From NCBI GenBank assembly GCA_003225055.1, contig QIAU01000148.1, forward strand, positions 27,701 through 91,700: 64,000 bases of DNA, given 5' to 3'. This stretch comes from Acidobacteriota bacterium (lineage in GTDB: Bacteria; Acidobacteriota; Terriglobia; Terriglobales; Acidobacteriaceae). The position numbers were made by a program, and so were the translations under genes. The notes under the pieces are model-generated. The model was given only the letters and a program-made list of their open reading frames with translations. It was not told the DNA's origin and did not search any database. Shown piece after piece: positions 18,476 to 28,029 of this stretch. Position 1 is the stretch's first letter. Every line of letters starts with the position of its first letter.

Positions 18476-20482
18476 ATGACTCTCCTGTATATGGCACGAT
18501 CTACGCGTAATTGGCTGATGTCGTTGGTCTTAGGGCTATTCTTGACACCCATTCTGCCAGCCGCGCAATGGACGTCTTTAGGGCCGGAAGGTGGTGACGT
18601 CCGCAGCTTGGCGGCTGATCCAGCGAATCCCGACCACATTTTCCTGGGCACCAGCACCGGCGTGCTGTTCGTTTCCCATGACGGCGGTCGCAGCTGGAAT
18701 CGTTTCGCGCATTTGGGGAATGGCGATGATTATGTTCTTGACCACATTGTCTTCGATCCCCAGGGCAGCAAGAGAATCTATGTGTCCGCTTGGAGCTTTC
18801 AAAGCCAGCAAACTGGCGACATCTTCCGCAGCCAGGATGGCGGCAAGAATTGGGAAACCCTTCCCGCCATGCACGGCAAGTCGGTTCGGGCTCTGGCCGT
18901 CTCCCCATCGGATCCTAAGGTTCTGGTAGCCGGCGCGCTCGATGGCGTGTACCGCAGCAATGACGGGGGTAATAGTTGGCAGCGCATTTCGCCTCCCAAC
19001 CATGCCGACATAAAGAACGTCGAGTCCATCGCGGTTGATCCGCAGAATCCCAATATCGTATACGCTGGCACCTGGCACCTCGCCTGGAAGACTCCTGACG
19101 GAGGCACCACCTGGGAGCACATCAAGAAGGGAATGATCGACGACTCCGATGTGTTCTCCATCATCGTCGACAAAAAGAATCCTTCGATTGTTTTCGCCAG
19201 CGCCTGCTCCGGCATTTACAAGAGCGAGAGCGCAGGCGCGTTGTTCAGCAAGATTCAGGGCATTCCGTTCTCGGCGCGCCGCACTCGCGTGCTCAAGCAG
19301 GACCCGAGCAACTCTTTGATTGTCTACGCGGGCACGACGGAAGGATTCTGGAAGTCGATCGATTCGGGCAAGAGCTGGAAGCGCCTGAGCAATACCGACG
19401 TGGTGGTGAATGATGTCATGGTAGACCCGCGCAATTCCGAGCGTGTGCTGCTCGCGACCGATCGCATGGGTGTGCTGGCCAGCGACGATGGCGGCCAGAC
19501 TTTTGTCGCGTCCAGTCAGGGATATTCGCACCGCTACATCAGCGCGATTGTGCCCGACCACAACGATGCAAGAATTGTCTACGTCGGCCTGATCAACGAT
19601 CAGCAATATGGTGGAGTCTTCCTGTCTACCGATGGCGGCGCACACTGGCAGCAGAAGAGCGCCGGACTTGGCGGACGTGACGTATTCAGTCTCAGCCAGG
19701 CCAGCAACGGCACCTTGGTTGCCGGCACCAATCGCGGCATTTTCCTGCTCTCGCCCAACGCCAACGAGTGGCGTCCCAGCAACACGGTTGTGACTGAAAA
19801 AGGCACGCCGCGCATGATTACCGCCAAAGGCAAGCCGCGCAAGGTTATGGCGCACACCGCGGTCCGCAGCATCCTGACCGCCCGCGTCAGCGGTATCGAA
19901 ATCGCGCCTAACCGCTGGCTAGCGGCCACCTCTGCCGGCCTGTTCACCAGTTCCGATCAAGGCAAGATCTGGTCGGGCGGTCCGGTAATGGGCAAGCAGG
20001 ACTTCATTGCCGTGCGCACCAATCACGAACTGGTGGTTGCTGCGACCCGTTCCGACCTGTTCGTATCGACCAATGGCGGCACGGACTGGAGGCAGGCTCC
20101 TACCAGTTCTTTAATCAGCAGCATCTACGCTTTGTCCGTCACTCCCGATGCGCACATTTTCCTGGCCACGCGCGAAGGCGGCTTCCATAGCGCCGATGCG
20201 GGCGCGACCTGGGAGCACATGGCGAATGGTCTTCCGGCCAAAGAGATTGGCTCGATCACTCCCGATGGCAAGCGTCTTTTGGCTACCAGCAATGCTTCGG
20301 GCGTGGTGTTTGAGAGCTACGACAACGGTCGCAACTGGTTCCGCGGCTCTGATTCCGGATATACCATCCGCGCCCTGAGCGTGGTGCGCGGACGCGTCCT
20401 GGCTGCCACTCCGTTTGACGGCGTCGTGGCCCAACCCGACAAAGAAGCGCAAACCGCCTCGGCGGGCGGCGCTTCCCGATAG
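18476..20482 (+). CDS. Exported multi-bladed beta-propeller (YCF48/BNR, VPS10-sortilin-like)
   Basis: 668 residues with a signal peptide (about 1-30, 'LMSLVLGLFLTPILPA'). At least ten Asp-box/BNR motifs follow, of the form S.DGG.(S/T)W: 'SHDGGRSWNRF', 'SQDGGKNWETL', 'SNDGGNSWQRI', 'TPDGGTTWEHI', 'STDGGAHWQQK', 'SYDNGRNWF'. The repeats fold as a large propeller, as in sortilin-like and photosystem-assembly YCF48 proteins. Probably secreted or periplasmic. I chose ATG 18476 because GGAAGT precedes it; ATG 18491 also fits. Confidence 0.85.
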   Translation: MTLLYMARSTRNWLMSLVLGLFLTPILPAAQWTSLGPEGGDVRSLAADPANPDHIFLGTSTGVLFVSHDGGRSWNRFAHLGNGDDYVLDHIVFDPQGSKRIYVSAWSFQSQQTGDIFRSQDGGKNWETLPAMHGKSVRALAVSPSDPKVLVAGALDGVYRSNDGGNSWQRISPPNHADIKNVESIAVDPQNPNIVYAGTWHLAWKTPDGGTTWEHIKKGMIDDSDVFSIIVDKKNPSIVFASACSGIYKSESAGALFSKIQGIPFSARRTRVLKQDPSNSLIVYAGTTEGFWKSIDSGKSWKRLSNTDVVVNDVMVDPRNSERVLLATDRMGVLASDDGGQTFVASSQGYSHRYISAIVPDHNDARIVYVGLINDQQYGGVFLSTDGGAHWQQKSAGLGGRDVFSLSQASNGTLVAGTNRGIFLLSPNANEWRPSNTVVTEKGTPRMITAKGKPRKVMAHTAVRSILTARVSGIEIAPNRWLAATSAGLFTSSDQGKIWSGGPVMGKQDFIAVRTNHELVVAATRSDLFVSTNGGTDWRQAPTSSLISSIYALSVTPDAHIFLATREGGFHSADAGATWEHMANGLPAKEIGSITPDGKRLLATSNASGVVFESYDNGRNWFRGSDSGYTIRALSVVRGRVLAATPFDGVVAQPDKEAQTASAGGASR

Positions 20483-20507
20483 ACCTCCGCCCTTCCCCTC
20501 ACTTCGC

Positions 20508-20540
20508 CTGCGCCAGCGTCCCTTGCTGGCGCAGTTTTTT
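20508..20540 (+). terminator. Intrinsic terminator after the propeller gene
   Basis: A perfect 10-bp stem, CTGCGCCAGC paired with GCTGGCGCAG, around a 7-nt loop is followed at once by six T. It lies 25 nt downstream of the stop. Confidence 0.92.
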
Positions 20541-20712
20541 CTTTAAGCCGATCCTTGGGCCCGCAATCCCCCAGTAAGCGCTGAAGATTCCCGTAAAAAA
20601 TACACACCTCCAAGCAAGTTTGAGGTCTAAGTGACTGATTGCATTGGGCAAACATTGGCACCTTTCGTGCCTTTTGTAAGCTATCCCGTGGGTCGGTGGA
20701 GGAATGGCTGGG

Positions 20713-21420
20713 ATGAAAAGTAATTGGTATAAGGCCGGGGCGGCCGCTGGGGTAGCGTTGGCGCTTGTGCTGACGACTGCTTGCGCCCGACAGCCCAATG
20801 CGGCTGGGGCGGAGGAGACGGCGCAGACGGCCGGCGATCACGAGAAGCTGCCATTTGAGCGCACCTCGCAGAAGAACGGAATCTCACCATCCGAATCCAT
20901 TTTGCCGACTCCCCAGAGTGTGCCGGCCGGAACCCCGATCACCATCCGCCTGCAGTCTGCAGTCTCCAGCGCGACCTCGCACGCGGGAGATCCCTTTGAG
21001 GCGGTGCTCGATGAGCCCATCTTAGTGCAAGGCCAAACCATAGCGCCGCGCGGCGCTACCGTGACCGGCCGCGTGGTGGCGGCAAAATCTTCGGGAAGGC
21101 TGCATGACCCCGGCTATCTCCGCCTGACTCTCGCCAGCATTACCGTGAAGGGCAAAGCACTGCCCGTGCAGACCTCGAGCATCTTCTTGAAAGGCGGTTC
21201 TCACGAAAAGCGTAATTGGGAGATGATTGGCGGAGGCGCCGGTGCTGGTGCCCTGATCGGCGCACTGGCTGGGGGTGGTAAAGGCGCACTCCTCGGCAGC
21301 AGTGTGGGCGCGGCTGGCGGCACTGGCGTAGCCTACGGCACTGGTAAAAAGGATGTTGGCTTCGGAGCCGAACGCCGCCTTACATTTCGCCTGACCGAAC
21401 CGGTCCCGGTCCACGGATAA
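20713..21420 (+). CDS. Lipoprotein with glycine-zipper segment
   Basis: 235 residues. The signal peptide ends in a plausible lipobox 'LTTAC', so Cys about 24 would be lipidated. A soluble beta-rich domain (about 70-175) includes 'GTPITIRLQSAVSSATSHAGD' (read in parts) and 'GATVTGRVVAAKSSGRL'. A Gly/Ala-rich hydrophobic stretch (about 183-218) resembles a YMGG/Rick_17kDa glycine zipper that inserts in the outer membrane. I prefer ATG 20713, since GGAGGA lies 9 nt upstream; ATG 20704 abuts the ribosome binding site. Confidence 0.7.
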   Translation: MKSNWYKAGAAAGVALALVLTTACARQPNAAGAEETAQTAGDHEKLPFERTSQKNGISPSESILPTPQSVPAGTPITIRLQSAVSSATSHAGDPFEAVLDEPILVQGQTIAPRGATVTGRVVAAKSSGRLHDPGYLRLTLASITVKGKALPVQTSSIFLKGGSHEKRNWEMIGGGAGAGALIGALAGGGKGALLGSSVGAAGGTGVAYGTGKKDVGFGAERRLTFRLTEPVPVHG

Positions 21421-21455
21421 GCCTGTTTCCCCCCTCGTCCCCGTCTCAGCCTGAG

Positions 21456-21479
21456 GGCGCTATCATCGGCGCCTTTTTT
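21456..21479 (+). terminator. Probable short terminator after the lipoprotein gene
   Basis: GGCGC (21456-21460) pairs with GCGCC (21469-21473), followed by TTTTTT (21474-21479). The stem has only 5 bp, so strength is moderate. Confidence 0.5.
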
Positions 21480-21734
21480 CCGTTTTTCTGCGGTTGACCA
21501 TCCCAGGAATATGTGATGCATCGAGGAGCCTGCCGCAACTCAGAGCTAAGTTCCCGGCCTGGGGCAACTCCGGATACCGAACCCTGCCGGACAAGTTGTG
21601 CAACTTATTGCAGCCCTTGCTCTCCCAAGCCATTAAAACTCTTCATCTTCCCGGCGAACCCCACTACAATAAACCCACGCACCGGCGCGGATGGCTTGCT
21701 GGTTGCGGTTTCTAGGTTCTCTGGGAGGCCCGGG

Positions 21735-22853
21735 TTGCACGTTCTGGTTACGGCCGACACGCTGACTGGCGTCTGGACCTACGCGCGTGAACTGGTTACA
21801 GGACTCATCACCGGCGGCATGCGTGTGACTTTGGTCAGTTTTGGCGAGATCCCGTTCCCGCAACAGACTTCCTGGATGCAGAACCTGCATGGCTTGGACT
21901 ACCGACCCACCGCATTTCGTCTGGAGTGGATGCAGGAAGGCGAAGCGGACCTGGAGGATTCCTGTAATTATCTGCAGTCGGTGATTCGAGACGTCAAGCC
22001 CGACATCCTCCACTTCAGCCAGTACAGTTACGGCAGGCTCTCCACCAGTATTCCGCGCGTAGTGGTGGCGCATGGCGACCTGGTAAGTTGGTGGCTCGCC
22101 GTTCACGGACATGAACCCCGAGATACACGCTGGCTCCGCTGGTATCGCAGTACCGTGAGTCGTGGGTTGGCGGAAGCCACCGCCGTAGTCTCGCCCTCGA
22201 ATTGGATGAAAGAGAGCTTGAGAGTCTGCTACGGCGAGCCGCGTCACGACTTGGTGATTCATAACGGTCGCAACCCCATCTACTTCAACCCATACGTCAG
22301 CAAAGATGATTCTGTTTTATCGGTAGGACGTCTGTGGGATGCGGGAAAACAAGTCTCACTGCTGACCCAGCACGCGCACCCGCTTTCGGTATGCATCGTG
22401 GGATCGGACAATCCCACGTACGCGCCGCGCACGCCGATTCGCGCCGACGTCAAGCTGGCTACTGAGCAGGTATCGGTCGCGCTGAAAGGGCCGCAGACCG
22501 AAGCGCAGCTGAGAAATCTCTATAGTCGCGCCGCGATTTATGCCGCCACCTCGCGTTATGAGCCGTTTGGTATGGCTGCGCTCGAAGCTGCTCTCTCGCG
22601 CTGCGCAATTGTCGCCAACGATATTGCCAGCTTCCGCGAAATCTGGGGAGACTGTGCACTTTACTTCAAAGCTAACGATGCCGACAGCCTGGCCGAAGCT
22701 CTCCGCACCCTGAGCGCCGACCGCGATCTCTGCCGCGCCCAAGCCAACCGCGCCTACCAGAGAGCCCGCGAGCGCTTTACTGCCAGGCGCATGCTCGACG
22801 ACTACCTCCAGCTTTACCGCAGCCTGATCGCCGCCAGATCCGCCGCGGCTTAG
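21735..22853 (+). CDS. Family 4-type glycosyltransferase
   Basis: 372 residues with a GT-B fold. The N-terminal acceptor domain starts 'HVLVTADTLTGVWTYARELV', with the Gly/Val/Trp loop typical of glycogen-synthase-like GT4. The donor domain has 'VLSVGRLWDAGKQVSLL' and the EPFGMAALEAALS E-x7-E motif, followed by 'IVANDIASFREIWGD'. The start is TTG 21735, preceded by GGGAGG at a good distance, and homology begins exactly there. A TACAAT hexamer near 21663 may be its -10. Acceptor sugar unknown. Confidence 0.85.
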   Translation: MHVLVTADTLTGVWTYARELVTGLITGGMRVTLVSFGEIPFPQQTSWMQNLHGLDYRPTAFRLEWMQEGEADLEDSCNYLQSVIRDVKPDILHFSQYSYGRLSTSIPRVVVAHGDLVSWWLAVHGHEPRDTRWLRWYRSTVSRGLAEATAVVSPSNWMKESLRVCYGEPRHDLVIHNGRNPIYFNPYVSKDDSVLSVGRLWDAGKQVSLLTQHAHPLSVCIVGSDNPTYAPRTPIRADVKLATEQVSVALKGPQTEAQLRNLYSRAAIYAATSRYEPFGMAALEAALSRCAIVANDIASFREIWGDCALYFKANDADSLAEALRTLSADRDLCRAQANRAYQRARERFTARRMLDDYLQLYRSLIAARSAAA

Positions 22854-22865
22854 AATCCCTGGACG

Positions 22866-22920
22866 TCTTGTCATTCCGAGTCCAGACTTCAGTGCGGCGG
22901 GGAATCTCGATTGTTTCATC
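22866..22920 (+). repeat. Degenerate 'TCATTCCGAG...GAATC' intergenic repeat
   Basis: It contains TTGTCATTCCGAG followed about 20 nt later by GGGGAATCTC. Related copies occur near 23219, 32503, 42108, 47321, 53387 and 57600. Confidence 0.5.
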
Positions 22921-22968
22921 TAACGACGACTGCCCTCGCGTGCTATCTTCTTTATCGAGGAGACAGAC

Positions 22969-23205
22969 ATGGCGCACGTCAAAATCACCGTCAGGAAAAA
23001 CGGACCCTACCGCGTAGAGGCTCCGGAAGGCACGATCGAACTCGTCGATGCCGATGGCAACCCATACGACCTGACCGGCAAACCCGCCTTCTCTCTCTGC
23101 CGCTGCGGCGGATCGGTCAATAAACCTTTTTGCGACGGAACCCACACCAAAATCGGCTTCCAGGCCGCCGAGGCGGCCGTGAGAGCTACGGAAGAAAACA
23201 AGTAA
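22969..23205 (+). CDS. CDGSH iron-sulfur domain protein
   Basis: 78 residues. The C-terminal half has the 2Fe-2S motif CxCxx(S/T)xxxPxCDGxH as CRCGGSVNKPFCDGTH, with three Cys and one His as ligands. The N-terminal half is a small beta domain ('IELVDADGNPYDLTGK'). Such proteins bind a redox-active, labile cluster. A GAGGAGA ribosome binding site precedes ATG 22969. No partner gene is evident. Confidence 0.93.
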   Translation: MAHVKITVRKNGPYRVEAPEGTIELVDADGNPYDLTGKPAFSLCRCGGSVNKPFCDGTHTKIGFQAAEAAVRATEENK

Positions 23206-23321
23206 CCCAATACTCAATCTTGTCATTGCGAGGCCGTTCTGCGCTGAGGAATCTGCTTTTTCCCGAAAGCCGGCTGGCATCCCTCACCTGCTCCGGTTAA
23301 ACTCGCAAGCCGGAGGATCCC

Positions 23322-25271
23322 GTGGACCCAAAGGATCGAGCCCTAGGGCTCGACCGCAACATCACCCGCCGCGACCTGCTCAACGGAATCGCACTGACCG
23401 TGGGCTCCGCCCTTCTTCCTGCGCATTTATTTCCATTCATTGAAGACGAGAATTCTCTCACTTACTACCCGCCGGCGCTCACCGGACTGCGCGGCAGCCA
23501 CGTGGGCTCCTTCGAAGCCGCCCACAGCCTGCGCGATGGCGATTTCTGGACGCAGGCCGGCCCGCCGATTGATACGCGTGAAGCCTACGACCTGGTAATT
23601 GTCGGTGGAGGCATTAGCGGCCTCGCCGCCGCACATTATTTCCGCCAGACAGCAGGACCGAAGGCCCGCATCCTGATCATTGAGAACCACGACGACTTCG
23701 GGGGCCACGCCAAGCGCAACGAATTCCGCGTAGGGAATCGAAGCCTGCTGGGATACGGCGGCACCTATGCCATCGAGAGCCCCGCGCCCTACAGTCCTGT
23801 AGCCCGGGCACTAGTCGAGGAACTGGGAATTGATGTTCCCGGATTTCAAAAGTACGTCACAAGAAATCTCTACCGCTCGCTGGGCCTGAACCCGAAGATT
23901 TTTTTCGACAAAGAAACATTTGGCGCCGACCGGCTGGTCATCAACCCTGCCCCTCTGGCGGGCAGCGAAACCGACGATCAACCGTCGCCCCAATCGGATC
24001 TCTGGAAGACGTTCATGGAGGAAGCGCCCCTTTCCCAGCCGGCTCGTCAGGATATCTTCCGCCTGCATCACGAGAAAAAGGATTATCTTCCCGGCCTGTC
24101 CTCCCCTGAGAAGAAGGCGCGCCTAGCGCGCATGAGCTATGCGAAATTCCTGACCGAGCTTGCCGGAGTCAGCCAGGAAATCGTCCGCTTGTATCAGGCC
24201 GCACCGCAGCCGCTCTTTGGTGTGGGCATCGACGCCGTCTCGGCTCAGGACGCGTGGGGACTCGGTCTGCCCGGCTTTGATGGCATGAAGCTCGACCCAT
24301 CGCCGGGGAAGGGAATGAACCGCGATGCCATCCGCAACGAAGAAGCCGAAAGATACTTCTTCCATTTTCCCGACGGCAACGCCAGCATCGCTCGCCTGCT
24401 GGTGCGCCAATTGATCCCCGATGCCATTCCCGGCAACTCATCGTCCGACATCGTCACTGCCAAAGCGGACTACGCCAAGTTGGACGAGTCTTCCCGAGCG
24501 GTGCGCATGCGTCTGAACAGCACCGCTGTTCGCGTAAAGCACGTGGGAGAGCCCGCGACAGCCAAGGAAGTTGAGATTGCCTACGCGCGTTACGGCAAAG
24601 CCTACACCGTCCGAGGAAAGAACTGCATTCTCGCCTGCTGGCACGCGGTAATCCCTTACATCTGTGAGCAACTGCCGGAGACCCAGAAAGCAGCCCTCGC
24701 CTCCGCAGCCAAAGTTCCTCTGCTCTACACCAACGTGGTGCTCCGAAACTGGACTTCGTTCCAGAAGCTGGGCGTCAACTCGGTTTATGCTCCGGGCAGC
24801 TATCACACCTTCCTCAACCTCGATAACCCCGTCAGCATCGGCGACTACCGTTGTTCCCGCATGCCGGAAGAGCCCATCGTCGTCCACATGGTGAAAACTC
24901 CCTGCAAGCCGGGCTTGCCCGCCCGCACGCAGCACCGTGTCGGCAGAGGCGAGTTGTTTCGCACCACCTTTGAGACCATGGAGCGCAACATCCGCGACCA
25001 GATCGCCCGCACGCTGGGCTCCGGAGGTTTCGATCCCGCCCGCGACATCGCTGCCATCACGGTGAACCGCTGGCCGCACGGCTACGCCTACGAATACAAC
25101 TCGCTATGGGACAAGTTCTGGCTGGAAGGCGGCGAGACTCCCTGCGAAATCGCGCGCAAACCGTTTGGCCGCCTGGCGATCGCCAATGCCGATGCCGCCG
25201 CGTACGCCTATACCGATGCCGCCATCGACCAGGCCTATCGCGCGGTGCAGGAGATTGTTGGGCGAGCGTGA
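23322..25271 (+). CDS. Tat-exported FAD-dependent oxidoreductase (spermidine-dehydrogenase-like)
   Basis: 649 residues from GTG 23322, with GGAGGA upstream. The N terminus has a twin-arginine motif (TRRDLLNG) before a hydrophobic helix. At about 88-125 is a dinucleotide-binding fold 'YDLVIVGGGISGLAAAHYF' ending 'IIENHDDFGGHAKR'. The long C-terminal region includes 'NVVLRNWTSFQKLGV' and ends 'RLAIANADAAAYAYTDAAIDQ', an FAD-contacting closure. The N terminus and length resemble periplasmic SpdH-type enzymes. The substrate is an inference only. Confidence 0.7.
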   Translation: MDPKDRALGLDRNITRRDLLNGIALTVGSALLPAHLFPFIEDENSLTYYPPALTGLRGSHVGSFEAAHSLRDGDFWTQAGPPIDTREAYDLVIVGGGISGLAAAHYFRQTAGPKARILIIENHDDFGGHAKRNEFRVGNRSLLGYGGTYAIESPAPYSPVARALVEELGIDVPGFQKYVTRNLYRSLGLNPKIFFDKETFGADRLVINPAPLAGSETDDQPSPQSDLWKTFMEEAPLSQPARQDIFRLHHEKKDYLPGLSSPEKKARLARMSYAKFLTELAGVSQEIVRLYQAAPQPLFGVGIDAVSAQDAWGLGLPGFDGMKLDPSPGKGMNRDAIRNEEAERYFFHFPDGNASIARLLVRQLIPDAIPGNSSSDIVTAKADYAKLDESSRAVRMRLNSTAVRVKHVGEPATAKEVEIAYARYGKAYTVRGKNCILACWHAVIPYICEQLPETQKAALASAAKVPLLYTNVVLRNWTSFQKLGVNSVYAPGSYHTFLNLDNPVSIGDYRCSRMPEEPIVVHMVKTPCKPGLPARTQHRVGRGELFRTTFETMERNIRDQIARTLGSGGFDPARDIAAITVNRWPHGYAYEYNSLWDKFWLEGGETPCEIARKPFGRLAIANADAAAYAYTDAAIDQAYRAVQEIVGRA

Positions 25272-25412
25272 AAGAGGCGAGGCAGAGGGGGCCCCACGCT
25301 TCGCGGTTTTCGAAGATTGTGAACCATCGGGAAGCATGGGCCAGCCCGCCTTCATTTTCAGACCCGTGTTGGCAAGGCGCAGCAGGCGGCCTACAATCTG
25401 GCTCCAGGGCAT

Positions 25413-25781
25413 ATGACCCCAGCAGATTTTCGCCGCATCGCGCTCACTCTTGAAGGCGCCGAGGAGGGCTCCCACATGGGAGCGGCCGATTTTCGGGTTG
25501 GAGGTCGGATCTTTGCCACGCTCGCCGCTCAAAGCCTAGGCTACGGCAACCTGATGCTCAGCCCAGAGGTGCAAGCCGAGTTCGTTTCCGAGTTACCCAA
25601 TGTGTTTATCCCCATCGCAGGCGGCTGGGGCAGGATGGGCGCGACTCACATTCGATTGGCGGCAGCAAACGAGGACCTCCTGGCGGGGGCTCTGCGAACC
25701 GCCTGGAAGATTCGATTGGAGAAAAACGCCAGCGCTAAGAAGGGATCTGCGAAAGGACGTAAGCGGGGAAGGGAAAGGTAA
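25413..25781 (+). CDS. MmcQ/YjbR family protein
   Basis: 122 residues, the usual length plus a basic tail. It opens 'TPADFRRIALTLEGAEEGSHMG', contains 'DFRVGGRIFATL' and ends its domain with 'ANEDLLAGALRTAWKI', matching the double-wing YjbR fold. Biochemical function is unknown in the family, though DNA binding is often suggested. A TACAAT hexamer at 25392-25397 lies 15 nt before the ATG, implying a short leader. Confidence 0.85.
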   Translation: MTPADFRRIALTLEGAEEGSHMGAADFRVGGRIFATLAAQSLGYGNLMLSPEVQAEFVSELPNVFIPIAGGWGRMGATHIRLAAANEDLLAGALRTAWKIRLEKNASAKKGSAKGRKRGRER

Positions 25782-25939
25782 CTGAACACACTGTCGGGCG
25801 GGAGGAGGCTGGTCCATCTCTAATTTCGACAGCTACACTGCCCCAGGCACCGCTCTTGTGGTCTTATTTCTATGTACCTGCGGAACGGGCTGCAGCCAAT
25901 GGTGCAGGCAAGCGAACCTCTCTCACCGACGGGCACGTC

Positions 25940-26623
25940 ATGAAAAGTATGAAGCCCCGGGAAGGCAGTCAGCAATCGTCGTCGGAAACCAAAGATCTGG
26001 TTGTGTTCGACATTTTGTGCGACTCGAAATGCGCAGAGTGCTTCCAGGAATTGTGGAAGGGTGATTTTCTGTTTATGGAAGGGCAGCGCCCCCTTTGCCT
26101 GAGCTGCGCCGATCTCGATCATTTGGTTTATCTGCCCAGGGGCGATACCGCCCTTACGCGGCGGGCCAGGAAACACAGCGCTCTTTCAGCCGTGGTGGTT
26201 CGTTTCAGCAGGTCTCGTGGCCGTTACGAACGCCAGGGTGTGTTAATTGAAGAGCCTGCCCTTGAGCGAGCGGAAGAGGAATGCCGTGCGGAGCCCGCAG
26301 AGCGCCGTGCCAAGCGCGAGCGGGACAGATTGCTGCGTGCTAAACAGGATCGTGATCTCACCGCATTAATGATAGAAAGAATTATTAAACTGTTTCCCGC
26401 CTGCCCTCCGGAAGAGGCCCGGGCCATCGCCGCACATACCAGTGTCCGTGGCAGTGGGCGGGTGGGGCGCACCTCCGCCGGCCGCGCGCTCCAAGAAGAT
26501 GCATTGACGGCTGCTGTAATTGCCGCCATCCGCCACAAGCACACCCCTTACGACCGGCTCGGATGCGCGGTTACAGCCGCAGGGATGCACGTAACGCCAT
26601 CCGCGAGGCGGTGGATCGTGTGA
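25940..26623 (+). CDS. DUF2293 protein with N-terminal Cys-rich segment
   Basis: 227 residues. The N-terminal part (about 25-65) carries paired cysteines ('CDSKCAECFQELW', 'CLSCAD') and may bind zinc. A charged helical middle (about 110-150) precedes the DUF2293 domain, recognisable by 'ACPPEEARAIAAHTSVRGSGRVGRT' (read in parts) and 'ALTAAVIAAIRHKHTPYDRL'. Function unknown. I took ATG 25940; an upstream TTG at 25856 would add 28 residues without obvious homology. Confidence 0.75.
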   Translation: MKSMKPREGSQQSSSETKDLVVFDILCDSKCAECFQELWKGDFLFMEGQRPLCLSCADLDHLVYLPRGDTALTRRARKHSALSAVVVRFSRSRGRYERQGVLIEEPALERAEEECRAEPAERRAKRERDRLLRAKQDRDLTALMIERIIKLFPACPPEEARAIAAHTSVRGSGRVGRTSAGRALQEDALTAAVIAAIRHKHTPYDRLGCAVTAAGMHVTPSARRWIV

Positions 26624-26731
26624 TCGAATCTTGGCGCTGCCCGCCCGGCAGCGGAAGCTAGCGATAAGGCAGAAAGTGCCGGTCGATGAAACGTCATGGT
26701 TGCACTACGCGCCGGGTTCCGAGTAGGATCC

Positions 26732-27817
26732 CTAAAAGCTGATCTTCAAAATCCGCCCGTCTCTTCCCACCAGCCAGCCCGCTTTCGGAGTCGCAAAAGC
26801 CACCGCCCAATAGCCGCTGACGTCGGGCAAAGTGAACCACGTGCTCCCCTCGTCGGGGGTCCAGGCCGCTCCCCCGGTATCGGCCGTGATCACCACCGCG
26901 CGATCTATGTTGTCTCCAGCGCCGCTGCCGGTGCGGCCCACGTAGCTTAAGCCGAAGATGGCGCCCGTCACGGGCGGCTTGTTCGTAAGTTTCCAGCTTT
27001 TGCCGCCATCAGAAGAAACTGAGGTCGCGGCGTTATTCGGATCAGCCGGGTCCAAATCCCCGCCGCCCACGATGCCATGCCAGGGATCGCGGAAATCCAC
27101 GGTAAATGCGCCTGCGGTCGGCGAGCTGACCAGCGGAGTGGCATACGCGTTCCAACTATCGCCTCCATCTCTCGTGGCCAGCACGCGCGCCGTGGTCGAA
27201 CCGCCAGTCGCAATCCACGCGTTCCTGCCACCCTGCGTTGCCACGCACGTGCCGCTCGCCGCAAAGGACGCTTCCCCAGGCAACGCCGGCGGCATGTTGT
27301 TGCTGATGTCCTGCCACGTCATTCCATCCGTGGTACGCAGGTCAGGAAATTTTCCGTTCACCGAGTCGCTGTGCGCGAGGCCGCTCTTCGGCGTCCAGAA
27401 CGCGACACAGTCGTAGAACGCACCGGGAGTCTGGTTCTCAAACTGCATGGTCCACGTCGCTCCACCATCCACCGTCTTGTAAATTCGAAAATCGCCAGGG
27501 TTCGATCCAATCGACGACAGATACGCCACCTTTTCGCTCACGCCCTGCACGTCGCGGAATTGCAGCCTTTCGGCGCCCGGCACCACTCCGGCTTTCCAGG
27601 TTTGTCCCCCGTCGTTGGTGAGGACAAACGTGCCGCCCCGCCCCGATGCCCAGACCACACGCGGGTTCACCGGGCTCACCGCAATCAGCCCCTGCGTCGT
27701 GCCGCTGTTTTGGGGAGTCAGTCCGGGCTGATGAATGTTCGCGCCCGGTTGCACAGCGCTCAGGGTCGCACCTTCGATGATGACAAACAGGAGAAGGGTC
27801 GACGAGGGTTTCAGCAT
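26732..27817 (-). CDS. Exported YCF48/BNR-type beta-propeller
   Basis: 361 residues with a signal peptide (about 1-22). Six or more Asp-box repeats follow: 'TNDGGQTWKAG', 'TVDGGATWTMQ', 'TTDGMTWQDI', 'TRDGGDSWNAY', 'SSDGGKSWKLT', 'TPDEGSTWFTL'. The last blade is 'VAFATPKAGWLVGRDGRILKI'. It is shorter than the propeller at 18.5-20.5 kb and belongs to the YCF48/plant photosystem stability-like group. GGAGAG precedes ATG 27817. Confidence 0.85.
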   Translation of the reverse strand: MLKPSSTLLLFVIIEGATLSAVQPGANIHQPGLTPQNSGTTQGLIAVSPVNPRVVWASGRGGTFVLTNDGGQTWKAGVVPGAERLQFRDVQGVSEKVAYLSSIGSNPGDFRIYKTVDGGATWTMQFENQTPGAFYDCVAFWTPKSGLAHSDSVNGKFPDLRTTDGMTWQDISNNMPPALPGEASFAASGTCVATQGGRNAWIATGGSTTARVLATRDGGDSWNAYATPLVSSPTAGAFTVDFRDPWHGIVGGGDLDPADPNNAATSVSSDGGKSWKLTNKPPVTGAIFGLSYVGRTGSGAGDNIDRAVVITADTGGAAWTPDEGSTWFTLPDVSGYWAVAFATPKAGWLVGRDGRILKISF

Positions 27818-27983
27818 GGCAGTCTCTCCGGAAGGGAAATTCGTGGCGAGAGCGGCAGTATAGGACGGGCCGCGAAAGGGTGTCAAACCCCGAGGAGAGT
27901 GGCGAGAGTGGCGGAAAGGCTGAGCAAAAGAAAACTCCCTGAGTCTCTGACGCGGGGAGCCAAGTCACTTGTGGGGAACGGCT

Positions 27984-28028
27984 CTCCAACCCGTCCGGGC
28001 GGGTTCGCAGACCCGCCTTCCCACAAAA
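27984..28028. repeat. GC-rich palindromic repeat
   Basis: GGCGGGT pairs with ACCCGCC across a short loop, and CCCACAAA follows. Related units occur at 49071-49125 and 62164-62218. Confidence 0.55.
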
Positions 28029-28029
28029 T

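Noticed and set aside
18578..19855. Long open frame on the strand opposite the propeller gene
   Set aside because: It is fully antisense to a well-supported BNR-repeat protein, and its translation shows no domain; GC-rich codon bias explains the openness.
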